DNA of 64,000 bases from Anolis sagrei (GCF_037176765.1 NC_090024.1:247459385-247523384), one strand, 5' to 3'. Shown: positions 10,201 through 19,390, numbered from the stretch's first letter. Numbers and translations are program-made. Notes: generated by a model not told the origin, from the sequence alone.

Positions 10201-13200
10201 GAGCCTGGGAAATTCCCCTGTTGAGAGGTGTTAAGATGTGCCTGGTTGTTTCCTCTCTGCTGTTTTGCTGTTGTAATTTTAGAGTTTTTTTAATGCTGTT
10301 AGCCAGATTTTGTTCATTTCCATGGTTTCCTCCTTTCTGTTGAAATTGTCCACCTGCTTGTGGATTTGAATGGCTTCTCTGTGTCGTCTGACATGGTGGT
10401 TGTGAGCATGGTCCAGCATTTCTGTGTTCTCAAATAATATGCTGTGTCCAGGTTGGTTCCTCAGGTGCTCTGCTATGGCTGACTTCTCTGATTGGAGTAG
10501 TCTGCAGTGCCTTCCATGTTCCTTGATGCGTGTCTGGGCAATGCCACGTTTGGTGGTTCCTCTGTAGACTTGTCCACAGCTGCATGGTATACGGTAGACT
10601 CCTGCAGAGGTGAGAGGATCCCTCTTGTCCTTTGCTGAACGGAGCATTGGTTGGATTTGTTGCTCAGCCAGGCCTTCAAATGCTAATGAAGGTGGTCAGT
10701 TGAAACATTCACACCTAGCTCCAGCAGAGAAGAGTCCTTTGTCACCACCATGTCAGACTACACAGAGAAGCCACTGAAACCCAAAAGAAGCATGTGGACA
10801 ATTTCAACAGAAAGGAAGAGACCATGAAAATGAACAAAATCTGGCTCCCAGTATTAAAAAAACTCTAAAATTACAACAGCAAAACAGCAGAGAGGAAACA
10901 ACCAGGCACATCTTAACACCTCTCAACAGGGGATTTTCCCAGGCTCAGCCAGGCCTTCAAATGCTAATGAAGGTGGTCAGTTGAAACATTCACACCTGGC
11001 TCCAGCAGAGAAGAGCTCTTTGTCCCACCCTGGTCATTCCACAGATATATAAACCCATTTTCCTACTTCCAACAGACCTCACTACTTCTGAGGATGCTTG
11101 CCACAGATGCAGGCGAAACGTCAGGAGAGAATGCCTCTAGAACATGGCCCTATAGCCCGAAAAAACCCACAAGAACCTAATAAAAGGATTGTTTTGAATG
11201 GTGTGGTGTTTACAGTCAGAGGGCTTTACCTTTGCCCCAGCCCCCTTCTAATGGCGTTCTCCCCTGTTTGCTCCCCGTCCAGCGTCTGGCGCAGGTGCTG
11301 GTGGTGCTGCTGATCGCGGGGGGGCTCTTCCTCTTCACCTACAAGGCCGTCCAGTTCAACGGGGAGGGCTTTGCGCTGGTGCTGGCGGCCTCCTTCCTGG
11401 GGGGCATCCGGTGGACCCTGACTCAGATGCTGCTGCAGAAGGAGGAGCTGGGTGCGTGGCCCCTGAGGCGAACGGGACCCAAAGTGGGGAGAGGGAGGGC
11501 CCCCAATGCCACCCCTCCTTCTTGACCGCCTCCCCTTTTTTCCTCCCCCACAGGGCTCCAGAACCCCATCGACACCATGTTCCACTTGCAGCCAGCCATG
11601 TTCCTGGGGCTCTTCCCACTCTTTGCTGCGTTTGAGGGTAAGGCTTTCTTGGAACAGCTGGAGTATGATTGTTTGTGTGTGTGTGTTTTGTATTTGCTGC
11701 ATTTGAGGACTAATCTTTCTGGCAAACACAGCTGCAGTGGAACGATTGTGTCGCCCTACTTTGCATTCCTGTGTGAGTTTGTTGTGTTCACATCAAGGCT
11801 CCTGATGAGCAATTGCAACATGTAAATACCATAATAATATACTGTATTCCGAGTAACATTACCTTTGCAAGTAGTGTGGTGTGCATTGTGGGGTGTGCGT
11901 TGTGGGGTGAGGTAAAGCCAGCTTCTCTGTACTGTAGTGTTTTCATTGTTGGAAAGAAGGCAGGCAGCCACGAGCCACGTATGCGGAAGGCTCCCGGTCG
12001 CCTCCAGAATGGGAGGCCTGGCCCTTCGGAGTCCAGTTGTTGGCTGTTTTTTAGCTTCTTTACCTTTGAAAATGTTTTGGATGGATTTTACTTGTGATTT
12101 TTTTTTAGTGCTGTTTGTGTTTAATTCCGTTTTATTGTTTGTATATTTTAAATTGAGTCTCCTTTGGGGAGCTAAAGCAGGGTATAAATACATATAATAA
12201 TAATCTCTATAAATAAAAATGTAATGTTCGTTTGTGGGATTAACATAACTCAAAAGCCACTGGACGAATTGACACCAAATTTGGACACAAGACACTTCTC
12301 AGGCCAACGAGTGACCATAACTCATAAAAACACTGCAAAACATAGTAGAAGAGACTTAAAAAACCAAAAAATACATTGTAACACATGCGCAAAACCATAT
12401 ATACACACACATATATACACATATACACAAATATATACACACACATATATGCTAGGTTGGCAGGAGCTGGGGTTAACAACAGGAGCTCACCCTGTCCCAC
12501 ATATTCGAACCGCCAACCTTCCAGTCAGCAAGCTCAGTGGTTCAATCCATTGCACCACCACATCTCCAAATAATAATTGTTGTTGTTGGTATTATTATTA
12601 TTAGTGTGTTCGTGTTTACCTTCCCACCAATGCGGTACCTATTGATCTACTCACATTTGCATGTTTTCGAACTGCTAAGTTGGCAGGAGCTGGGGCTAAA
12701 ATCAGGAGCTCACCCTGTTTCGCAGTTTCGAACCACCAACCTTCCAGTCAGCAAGCTCAGTGGTCCAATCCATTGCGTCACCACATCTCCAAATAATAAT
12801 TGTTGTTGTTGGTATTATTATTATTATTATTATTATTATTAGTGTGTCTGCATTTTTCTTCCCATCAATGCGGTACCTATTGATCTACTCACATTTGCAT
12901 GTTTTCGAACTGCTAAGTTGGCAGGAGCGGGGGCTAAAATCAGGAGCTCACCCTGTTTCGCAGTTTCAAACCACCAACCTTCCAGTCAGCAAGCTCAGTG
13001 GTCCAATCCATTGCGTCACCACATCTCCAAATAATAATTGTTGTTGTTGGTATTATTATTATTATTATTATTATTAGTGCGTCCGCGTTTACCTTCCCAC
13101 CAAAGCGGTACCTATTGATCTACTCACATTTGCATGTTTTTGAACTGCTAAGTTGGCAGGAGCTAGGGTTAACAGCAGGAGCTCACCCTGTCCCTCGGAT

Positions 13201-13323
13201 TCGAACCACCAACCTTCCAGTCAGCAAGCTCAGTGGTTTAATCCATTGCACCACCACATCTCCAAATAATAATTGTTGTTGTTAGTATTATTATTGGTTT
13301 TGTTGTTGTTGTTATTGTTGTTG

Positions 13324-13364
<41 letters not shown>

Positions 13365-14397
13365 TCTACGTTTACCTTCCCACCAAAGTGGTACCTATTG
13401 ATCTACTCACATTTGCATGTTTTCAAACTGCTAGGTTGGCAGGAGCTGGGGCTAAAATCAGGAGTTCACCCTGTTCCGCAGATTCGAACCACCAACCTTC
13501 CAGTCAGCAAACTCAGTGGTTTAATCCATTGCACCACCACATTTCCAAATAATAACTGTTGTTGTTGGTATTATTATTATTATTAGTATGTCCGCGTTTA
13601 CCTTCCCACCAAATCGGTACTTATTGATCTACTCACATTTGCATGTTTTTGAACTGCTCGGTTGGCAGGAACTAGGGCTAACAGCGGGAGCTCACCCCTT
13701 CCTGTGGATTCAAACTGCCAACCTTCCGGTCAGCAAGTTCAGCAGGTCAATGGTTTAACCCCTTGCTCCACCGCAACCCCAAATAATGATTGTTGTTGTT
13801 GGTTTTATTGTTGTTGTTGTTGTTGTATAATGATTGTTGTTGGTTTTGTTGTTGTTGTTGTTGTTGTTGTTATTATTATTATTATTAGTGTGTCCGCATT
13901 TACCTTCCCACCAAAGTGGTACCTATTGATCTACTCACATTTGTATGTTTTTGAACTGCTAGGTTGGCAGGAACTAGGGCTAACAGCGGGAGCTCACCCC
14001 TTCCTGTGGATTCCAACTGCTGATCCTTCCGGTCAGCAAGTTCAGCAGGTCAATGGTTTAACCCCTTGCTCCACCGCAACCCCAAATAATGATTGTTGTT
14101 GTTGGTTTTATTGTTATTGTTATTATTGTTATTATTATTATTATTATTATTGTCATGTCAGGAGCAACCGCTCGTGTTGTGAGAGAATTGGCTGTCTGCA
14201 AGGACGTTGCCCAGGGGACACCTGGGTGATTTTTGATGTTTTATCATCCTTGTGGGAGCCTTCTCTCATGTCCCCTCATGAGGAGCTGGAGCTAATAGAG
14301 GGAGCTCATCCTCCTCTCCCCAGATTCGAACCTGCTACCTGTCGATCTTCAGTCCTGCCGGCACAGTGCTTTAATCCACTGCACCACCGGGGGCTCC

Positions 14398-14436
<39 letters not shown>

Positions 14437-17400
14437 GGCAGAAGTGGTGCCAACCTCAATTGGGTCCATTGGTCAGTCCGCTGCAGGGTTCAGGTGGACG
14501 GGAGCCAAATGGAAGAGAGAAATCAACCCCGGGCTCTTCTCTTCTCTTCTCTCCTCTCTGGGCAGGTCTCCCGTTGTCCACCTCGGAGAAGCTCTTCCGC
14601 TTCCACGAGGAGGGTCTTCTGCTGTCCCTGCTGGCCAAGCTGGCCCTGGGGGGCGTCCTGGCCTTCGGGCTGGGCTTCTCCGAGTTCCTCCTGGTCTCCA
14701 AGACCTCCAGCCTGGCCCTCTCCATCTCCGGGATATTCAAGGTAGGCCTGCCCCTGCCCTCAGCCCCAGGGCTTCCTCCTCCTGGGGCGTCTGTGCAGAC
14801 TTTGGGGCGTTCATGGGGAGGGGGAGAGGTTGCAAAAGGTGAGGAGCTTCCTGGTGTCCCCGTAATGCCCCTTCCTTCCATCCTCCCTAACTGTGACCCT
14901 CTTGGGAGAAAGATGGCTAGTCCTGGGCTCCCCCACTCCTTCTCTTCCTCTCCAGGAAGTCTGCGTCCTGCTGCTGGCCACCCACCTGATGGGCGACCGC
15001 CTGAGCCTCCTGAACTGGCTGGGCTTCGTGGTCTGCCTCCTGGGCATCACCCTCCACGTGGTCCTCAGGGCTCTGGGCACCAAAGGTAAGTCAGGCTGCA
15101 TGGCCATCTGTCGGGGCTGCTTTGATGGGGGTAGGATGAGATGCGGTCTCTTCCAACTCTGTGGTTCTATGGGCAGCCAGTGGTGACAGGTAGGGGCCAC
15201 CCCCTTCACTGTGCTCTTGCCCCTAATCCACCTTGGGCTTCATCCCTGGACTGCCTACGTTTTTATTTCATCAAGTTTCTAGTCCTCAATGAGAAGCAAA
15301 ACTAGAGTCGACTGGCGGTCTGTTGGGTTTCATCCCTGGACTGCCTACATTTTTATTTCATCAAGTTTCTAGTCCTCAATGAGAAGCAAAACTAGAGTCG
15401 ACTGGCGGTCTGTTGGGTTTCATCCCTGGACTGCCTACGTTTTTGTTTCATCAGGTTTCTAGTCCTCAATGAGAAGCAAAACTAGAGTCGACTGGCGGTC
15501 TGTTGGGTTTCATCCCTGGACTGCCTACGTTTTTGTTTCATCAGGTTTCTAGTCCTTAATGAGAAGCAAAACTAGAGTCGACTGGCGGTCTGTTGGGTTT
15601 CATCCCTGGATGCCTACATTTTTGTTTCATCAGGTTTCTAGTCCTCAGTGAGAAGCAAAACTAGAGTCGACTGGCGGTCTGTTGGGTTTCATCCCTGGAT
15701 GCCTACATTTTTATTTCATCATGTTTCTAGTCCTCAATGAGAAGCAAGACTAGAGTCGACTGGCGGTCTGTTGGGCTTCATCCCTGGACTGCCTACGTTT
15801 TTGTTTCATCAAGTTTCTAGTCCTCAATGAGAAGCAAAACTAGAGTCGACTGGCGGTCTGTTGGGTTTCATCCCTGGACTGCCTACGTTTTTGTTTCATC
15901 AAGTTTCTAGTCCTCAATGAGAAGCAAAACTAGAGTCGACTGGCGGTCTGTTGGGCTTCATCCCTGGACTGCCTACATTTTTATTTCATCAAGTTTCTAG
16001 TCCTCAATGAGAAGCAAGACTAGAGTCGACTGGCGGTCTGTTGGGTTTCATCCCTGGACTGCCTAAGTTTTTGTTTCATCAAGTTTCTAGTCCTCAATGA
16101 GAAGCAAAACTAGAGTCGACTGGCGGTCTGTTGGGCTTCATCCCTGGACTGCCTACATTTTTATTTCATCAAGTTTCTAGTCCTCAATGAGAAGCAAAAC
16201 TAGTGTCAGGGCCAAGCTAAGGATTTCCTTCCCCCACATTCCTGGGCATGTTTTTGAAGAGCTTTGCTGCTAGCCCGGGCATGGGCAAACTCAATCAGTG
16301 AGGATATCTGCAAAGAGGTAGCCTGCCGAGGTAGTTGGCAGCGGGAGTCAAGCAAAAGAGCTCCGGAGGGGCTTTGGCCTGACTGAGGGGCTCTTCCACT
16401 CCAGGCCTGCCTCGCCTGTTAATGCAGAAGACTCCCCTGAAGCCACAGGTCCGCAGTTTGGGAGTCCTCTTGGATTCAGCGCTTACGCTTGAGGCTCAGG
16501 CGTCCGCGGTGTCCGGGAGGGCTTTCGCACAACTGAGACTCGTGCGCCAACTGCGACTGTACCTCGCGAATGCGGATCTGGCCGGAGTGGTCCATGCCTT
16601 GGTCACCTCCAGATTGGATTACTGCAATGCGCTCTACGTGGGGCTGCCCTTGAAGACGGCTCGGAAATTCCAATTGGTCCAACGATCAGCAGCCAGGATG
16701 CTAACGGGGGCCCCTTACAGAGAGAGGTCAACCCTCCTGTTGAAGGAGCTCCACTGGCTGCCGTTTATCTTCCGAGCCCAATTCAAGGTGCACGTGCTTA
16801 CCTACAAAGCCCTGAATGGTTTGGGACCAGCCTACCTGCGTGACCGCATTTCCATCTACGAACCCACACGCTCACTTCGGTCATCTGGAGAGGCCCTGCT
16901 CGTGATCCCACCGGCGTCGCAAGCGCGCTTGGTGGGGACGCGGGACAGGGCCTTTTCCGTGGTGGCCCCCCGACTCTGGAATACCCTCCCCAAAGACCTT
17001 AGACAGGCCCCTTCATTGGCTGCCTTCAGAAAGAACCTGAAGACCTGGCTGTTCCGATGCACCTCCCCAGATTAGGAAATCTCCACCACCAAGTCCCAGA
17101 AGCACTTTACCAGAACCAATGATTGCTGCGCATCGCACACCGCACTTGCCCTGGAAGCCCTATATACACCTCCTGCCAAATCAGCACTTTTAAACCTTTG
17201 TGGTGGAGGCTCCTTCTTTGGAAGCTTTTAAGCAGAGGCTGGATGGCCATCTGTCAGGGGTGATTTGAATGCAATGTTCCTGCTTCTTGGCAGAATGGGG
17301 TTGGACTGGATGGCCCAGGAGGGCTCTTCCAACTCTTTGATTCTATGATTCTATACCCACCTTCTGGCCCGGCCCAGTTTTATTGTGTCTTAATGTATTG

Positions 17401-18779
17401 TGCCTGTTGTTTACTTTGCTTTATTCTGTTTTTAATTGTTTGATTTGCTTAGATTGTATTGTTGTGTTGTGTGTTGAGGCCTCGGCCTGTGTAAGCCGCA
17501 TCGAATCCTTCGGGAGATGCGGCTTACACATCATAATAATAATAATTAAAACACATAATACATAATAATAATTTAAAAAAAAAAAGAGGAGGAGGAGGAG
17601 GAGTGCCAGTACAGACAATAACAATTACGCACTACAATTAGACATAAATCAAATTAAAAAATACACCCATGAGCAATAAAACTAACAAAATGAAGTTCAA
17701 CAATGACAAATGCAAGATACTCCACTTTGGCAGAAAAAATGAAATGCAAAGAGACAGAATGGGGGACAATGCCTGGCTCGAGAGCAGTACATGTGAAAAA
17801 GATCTTGGAGTCCTCGTGGACAACAAGTTAAACATGAGCCCACAATGTGATGTGGCGGCAAAAAAAGCCAATGGGATTTTGGCCTGCATCAATAGGAGCC
17901 TAGTGTCTAGATCTAGGGAAGTCATGCTCCCCAGGCTCTATTCTGCTTTGGTTAGACCACATCTGGAATATTGTGTCCAATTCTGGGCACCACAATTCAA
18001 GAGAGATGTTGACAAGCTGGAATGTGTCCAGAGGAGGGCGACTCAAATGATCAAGGGTCTGGAGAACAAGCCCTATGAGGAGCGGCTTAGGGAACTGGGC
18101 ATGTTTAGCCTGAAGAAGAGAAGGCTGAGAGGAGATATGATAGCCATGTATAAATATGTGAGAGGAAGCCACAGGGAGGAGGAGGGAGCAAGCTTGTTTT
18201 CTGCTTCCCTGGAGACTAGGACGCAATGGAACAATGGCTTCAAACTACAAGAGAGGACATGAGGAAGAACATCCTGACTGTGAGAGCCGTTCAGCAGTGG
18301 AACTCTCTGCCCCGGAGTGTGTGTGGTGGAGGCTCCTTCTTTGGAAGCTTTTAAGCAGAGGCTGGATGGCCATCTGTCAGGGGTGATTTGGATGCAATAT
18401 TCCTGCTTCTTGGCAGAATGGGGTTGGACTGGATGGCCCAGGAGGTCTCTTCCAACTCTTTGATTCTATGAAAACAATAATTGAAATAATAAAACAGTCT
18501 CGTCCATTGAATAGTCGTTCCAGTCATTGAGGTCAGCGCCAGAGTCCCAGAGTTGGACTCAGCTGGACTTGATGTCAGGGGACAACCTTGACCTTGACCT
18601 TTAGGGTTATTTTGGGGCGTCAGAGGTCAGGTTCCCCAACACGGTGTCCACTCTTCTCTTCCTCTCTCTTTTCAGGCCAGAAGGGTCCCAAGCCTCCAAA
18701 AGAGCCGGACTTGGAGCTGCTGCTGCTGCGCCACCAGGATGGGGAGGAAGCGGCGGGAGAGGCCCCCCTCCAGCGCTGA
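944..18779 (+). CDS. SLC35C2: SLC35C2, solute carrier family 35 member C2 (8 coding exons, 377 aa)
   Basis: Exons are 944-1277, 1593-1656, 1753-1825, 11283-11451, 11554-11637, 14566-14741, 14956-15085 and 18676-18779. Every junction is GT..AG and the phases add up to 1134 nt, ending in TGA. The product is a multi-pass DMT/TPT-fold nucleotide-sugar-transporter-family protein. Recognisable vertebrate SLC35C2 segments are [12 protein letters not shown] (TM1 end), [72 protein letters not shown] and the C-terminal PDLELLLL. In mammals it is a Golgi/ERGIC membrane protein reported to promote Notch O-fucosylation, and its relative SLC35C1 carries GDP-fucose. Human SLC35C2 is about 365 aa; this copy is longer mainly through a Gly/Arg-rich loop (residues about 66-100). 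The ATG was chosen because it opens the exon at the expected N-terminus. No break was found, so it looks functional. Confidence 0.96.
1301..1413. mobile_element. Foldback MITE (hairpin 1), SLC35C2 intron 1
   Basis: Two near-perfect inverted arms of about 54 bp (1301-1354 and 1358-1413) separated by a few bases. Each arm contains CCAGGTGTTTTGGACTACAA and CCTAACAGCC. The same arm recurs at 1440-1556, 30545-30650, 38705-38830 and 44578-44990, so this is a dispersed palindromic non-autonomous DNA-transposon-like element. Superfamily is not certain (hAT-like suspected). Confidence 0.75.
1440..1556. mobile_element. Foldback MITE (hairpin 2), SLC35C2 intron 1
   Basis: Second copy of the same hairpin with arms of about 55 bp around a short TATC loop. 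Both copies are followed by TTGGTCCATACCT, which suggests a local duplication rather than two insertions. It ends about 35 bases before the exon 2 acceptor. Confidence 0.75.
1593..1656 (+). CDS. SLC35C2: SLC35C2 coding exon 2
   Basis: A 64-nt exon between a TTCCCAG acceptor and a GTGAGT donor. It encodes [22 protein letters not shown], a near-perfect match to the conserved TM3/TM4 region of vertebrate SLC35C2. It enters in phase 1 and leaves in phase 2. Confidence 0.95.
1753..1825 (+). CDS. SLC35C2: SLC35C2 coding exon 3
   Basis: A 73-nt exon, acceptor CCGCAG and donor GTAAGG. It encodes [19 protein letters not shown] followed by RLEEP, the KSSAVLFIL helix typical of the family. It ends in phase 0, so the 9.5-kb intron 3 falls exactly between codons. 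Confidence 0.95.
1850..5270 (+). repeat. 52-bp satellite array in SLC35C2 intron 3
   Basis: About 3.4 kb of degenerate tandem monomers near 52 bp, built on the theme GGCTGGGCTCTGGCCATGCA then ACACAATGG, a TCCA.GGCCTCC linker and AAAGGCAATGG. An L2-like 3' tail interrupts it at about 3165-3290 and a similar AT-rich tail at about 1995-2060. Open frames occur in every frame on both strands, as expected for a satellite; none is a gene. Confidence 0.9.
5271..5378 (-). mobile_element. Fossil LTR fragment
   Basis: A short piece matching the poly(A)-region side of the LTR fossils at 7500-8420 and 8513-9948: an AATAAAAGGATTG-type signal on the minus strand and a shared TAAGAAGATAAGCAGGAACA block. Inserted into the 52-bp satellite. 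A broken fossil. Confidence 0.55.
5403..6345 (-). mobile_element. L2-like LINE, 3' part with RT C-terminal region
   Basis: The minus-strand frame 6316-5669 encodes [20 protein letters not shown], then [14 protein letters not shown] and [20 protein letters not shown], and [18 protein letters not shown] near the end. This is the C-terminal domain of L2-clade reverse transcriptases. The 5' part is absent; the 3' tail is TTTATT-rich. The reading frame is open across this region, but the element is truncated and non-autonomous. Confidence 0.85.
6355..6411 (+). repeat. Displaced remnant of the 52-bp satellite
   Basis: Contains the monomer phrase TCCAGCGCCTCCAAAGGCAA between an L2-like LINE and a CR1 fragment. 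Another short remnant lies at 5375-5402. Together they show the satellite once extended further and was split by insertions. Confidence 0.7.
6412..6608 (-). mobile_element. CR1 LINE 3' fragment
   Basis: Begins with the inverse of the CR1 ATTCTATG octamer tail and reads back through the conserved 3' end (inverse of GGTTGGACTGGATG and GAGGCTCCTTCTTTGGAAG). 5'-truncated, non-coding. Confidence 0.85.
6660..7500 (+). mobile_element. Possible solo-LTR-like sequence interrupted by CR1
   Basis: Sequence on both sides of the CR1 at 7019-7361 looks like one older element: a promoter-like 5' half (6720-7010) and an A-rich 3' half ending near 7480. Assignment to an LTR class is a guess from composition only. 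Treated as a fossil. Confidence 0.25.
7019..7361 (+). mobile_element. CR1 LINE 3' fragment
   Basis: Starts inside the CR1 ORF2 C-terminus (translation includes [20 protein letters not shown]) and ends with repeated ATTCTATG octamers. 5'-truncated. Confidence 0.88.
7500..8420 (-). mobile_element. Fossil LTR retrotransposon fragment (3' internal end plus LTR)
   Basis: Minus-strand protein remnant at 8367-7933 contains [20 protein letters not shown], a basic C-terminus that recurs in the + copy at 8513-9400. The LTR-like part lies at about 7500-7925, with a polyadenylation-type AATAAAAGGATTG. Family not assigned. A broken, 5'-truncated fossil of moderate age. Confidence 0.6.
8455..8512 (+). repeat. 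Displaced remnant of the 52-bp satellite
   Basis: Carries the monomer words GACTGGGCTCTGGTTATGCA and CTACAGTGGACTC between two inverted LTR-element fragments. Confidence 0.6.
8513..9948 (+). mobile_element. Fossil LTR retrotransposon fragment, opposite orientation
   Basis: Inverted relative of 7500-8420: the [19 protein letters not shown] and VPC-type internal end (8513-8815), a second related segment (9040-9395, [15 protein letters not shown]) and an LTR-like 3' part to the AATAAAAGGATTGT at 9935-9948. It resumes at 11179-11230 after a Penelope-like insertion. A broken fossil. Confidence 0.55.
10021..10061 (-). ncRNA. Hammerhead-ribozyme-like motif in Penelope-like terminal region
   Basis: On the minus strand: CCT, core CTGAGGA, a hairpin GCTTGC/GCAGGC with a 7-nt loop, then GAAACGTC followed by AGG. 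CCT/AGG forms a short stem I, the hairpin is stem II after one extra U, and ACGU can form a 2-bp stem III as in dimeric mini-hammerheads. Penelope-like elements are known to carry hammerhead motifs. Activity of this copy is untested. Confidence 0.5.
11085..11125 (+). ncRNA. Hammerhead-ribozyme-like motif, plus-strand copy
   Basis: CTGAGGA at 11088-11094, hairpin GCTTGC/GCAGGC, GAAACGTC at 11115-11122, AGG at 11123-11125. Same architecture as the 10021-10061 copy with a changed loop base. Diverged relatives lie at about 25030-25070, 33148-33190, 54695-54735, 55970-56010 (-) and 56022-56062. Confidence 0.5.
11283..11451 (+). CDS. SLC35C2: SLC35C2 coding exon 4
   Basis: A 169-nt exon, acceptor GTCCAG and donor GTGCGT. 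It encodes a [18 protein letters not shown] helix and [18 protein letters not shown], the most diagnostic SLC35C2 block. Only about 50 bases of non-repeat intron lie upstream before the remains of an LTR element (end about 11230). Confidence 0.95.
11554..11637 (+). CDS. SLC35C2: SLC35C2 coding exon 5
   Basis: An 84-nt exon, acceptor CCACAG and donor GTAAGG. It encodes [20 protein letters not shown] and then PLFAAFE. In phase with exons 4 and 6. Confidence 0.95.
11990..12203 (+). mobile_element. L2-like LINE 3' UTR fragment
   Basis: T-rich sequence ending in a GGGGAGCTAAAGCAGGGTAT hairpin-like tail followed by AATA repeats, the usual layout of L2-type 3' ends in this window. No coding part. 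Confidence 0.5.
12204..12446 (+). mobile_element. Helitron 5' end fragment
   Basis: Starts TCTCTATAAATAAAAATG directly after a host A in AT-rich sequence and contains CCACTGGACGAATTGACACC. The same block occurs inverted at 46675-46894. The 3' end is lost; it runs into TA/CA microsatellite and the SINE array. Confidence 0.6.
12447..14150 (-). repeat. Tandem array of a tRNA-derived SINE segment in intron 5
   Basis: Five to seven direct copies, mostly about 230-240 bp, of a minus-strand SINE piece. On the minus strand each holds a Pol III B-box-like GGTTCGAA (from TTCGAACC) and a downstream AAACATGCAAATGTGAGTAG, separated by (TTG)n/(TTA)n microsatellites. It resembles Sauria-type SINEs. Tandem layout plus identical joints indicate local duplication rather than repeated insertion. 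Confidence 0.75.
14152..14397 (-). mobile_element. tRNA-derived SINE (second family)
   Basis: On the minus strand it begins GGTGGTGCAGTGGATTAAAG (A-box-like) and has AGGTTCGAATC (B box), then ends in a TCTCACAACACGAGCGGTTG region. The same family is at 31033-31400 (+) and 56812-57262 (-). Flanked by (TTA)n. Confidence 0.8.
14566..14741 (+). CDS. SLC35C2: SLC35C2 coding exon 6
   Basis: A 176-nt exon, acceptor GGGCAG and donor GTAGGC. It encodes the lumenal STSEKLFRF segment and the helix ending [20 protein letters not shown], then SISGIFK. It ends in phase 0. Confidence 0.95.
14956..15085 (+). CDS. SLC35C2: SLC35C2 coding exon 7
   Basis: A 130-nt exon, acceptor CTCCAG and donor GTAAGT. It encodes [20 protein letters not shown] followed by the final helix [20 protein letters not shown]. 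Confidence 0.95.
15230..16205. repeat. 90-bp VNTR, about 11 copies, in SLC35C2 intron 7
   Basis: Direct tandem units of exactly 90 bp (for example GACTGGCGGT recurs at 15310, 15400 and so on), each with TTTCATCCCTGGACTGCCTA and AGAGTCGACTGGCGGTCTG. On the minus strand each unit contains an AATAAA. A single copy of the unit with its flanks occurs at 31530-31690 in opposite orientation, so the array grew inside a dispersed repeat. Confidence 0.92.
16376..17560 (+). mobile_element. L2-like LINE 3' part, interrupted by a CR1
   Basis: Open frame 16422-17075 encodes an L2-clade C-terminal region: [40 protein letters not shown], then [20 protein letters not shown] to KTWLF. The 3' UTR ends in an inverted repeat GTGTAAGCCGCATC/GATGCGGCTTACAC (about 17489-17530) before (ATA)n. 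A CR1 3' fragment sits at 17199-17355. The 5' part of ORF2 is missing. Confidence 0.88.
17199..17355 (+). mobile_element. CR1 LINE 3' end inserted in an L2-like LINE
   Basis: A roughly 155-bp fragment from GTGGTGGAGGCTCC to ATTCTATGATTCTAT, within the L2-like 3' UTR. Confidence 0.88.
17665..18471 (+). mobile_element. CR1 LINE, ORF2 C-terminus plus 3' tail
   Basis: The frame 17669-18262 encodes [40 protein letters not shown] and [20 protein letters not shown], typical of the CR1 region after the RT catalytic box. The reading frame is lost after LQERT because the segment between that point and NMRKN carries a deletion. The tail ends with ATTCTATG. Lies in SLC35C2 intron 7. Confidence 0.9.
18676..18779 (+). 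CDS. SLC35C2: SLC35C2 coding exon 8 (C-terminal tail and stop)
   Basis: Acceptor TTTCAG; encodes the cytosolic tail [20 protein letters not shown] and then [14 protein letters not shown], stop TGA at 18777-18779. The PDLELLL core is shared with mammals. The tail is shorter than the human one and lacks its acidic EEEE stretch. Confidence 0.93.
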
Positions 18780-19390
18780 CCACCCCTCCCCTGCGACCCC
18801 CTCCCCAAAAAAATCCACCCCGAGGGTCTGCCTCCCTCTTTGCGGTGCGGCCGGACAATACAATGGGACAGCGGGGGGGCTTCCAACTGCAAGGGTGTCA
18901 GACCCAAGGATGGAGAGCTGTGACTGGCTAGGCTCTCAATGAGGTGGTCTTTTCAGCGGATGCTGGACAATGGAGAGTGTGGCCGCAGATGGATTGTGCT
19001 CCAGCTCGGATACGTTGAGCTGGATTTTGACGACGGCCTTTCCAGAAGACTGCCTCTCCTGGAATATCTGGGGGTGCTGCTTTCGGGGCTGGAGCTGGAA
19101 GAAGCCAAGAGGCCCCCCAGGGGAGGCCCCACTCTTGGGGGCTCCCTTTGTCCTGCTCTGGCTCCTCCAAGGAGGTCCAGGGCACTCCCAAGTGGACATT
19201 GAGCCGTACGCCTCTGAGCCGCGGCCTCTGCAGGCCGGTGTGGCCCCTCCCTGGCCCGGACCCCCTGCCTCTGCACTCAGGGGAGTCCCCTCTCCCCATC
19301 TCAGAAAGGGCAGAGCAGATCCAAGAAGACAACAAGGGGCCAGGGCTCCCCAAAGAGAAGTTCTCAGAGGTTTTCCACCACAAATGACCT
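18780..19390 (+). other. SLC35C2: SLC35C2 3' UTR / immediate 3' flank
   Basis: GC-rich, non-repeat sequence with no recognisable open reading frame. No AATAAA is seen close to the stop; a weak AATACA lies near 18859 and an AATAAA at 19997-20002 just beyond a Helitron end. The true poly(A) site cannot be fixed by eye. Confidence 0.45.

Larger units (their letters stand above)
9949..11178. mobile_element. Penelope-like element, head-to-head inverted copy pair
   Basis: The minus-strand part (about 9949-10660) encodes a GIY-YIG endonuclease remnant, [20 protein letters not shown] then [20 protein letters not shown] (10647-10279). The plus-strand part (about 10746-11178) repeats its C-terminus and terminal region. 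A 14-bp direct repeat AATAAAAGGATTGT flanks the pair (9935-9948 and 11179-11192), marking one insertion event into the LTR fossil. The inverted, truncated two-copy structure is known for Penelope-like elements. Most of the RT is missing. Confidence 0.8.

Noticed and set aside
13662-15089. 475-codon plus-strand frame covering SLC35C2 exons 6 and 7 and upstream SINE array
   Set aside because: Only the exon 6 part is real coding sequence. The rest is SINE/microsatellite and intron; splice sites at 14566 and 14741 define the exon.
15230-16205. Regular 90-bp repeats considered as a CRISPR array
   Set aside because: The units are the same throughout with no unique spacers, and the context is a vertebrate intron.
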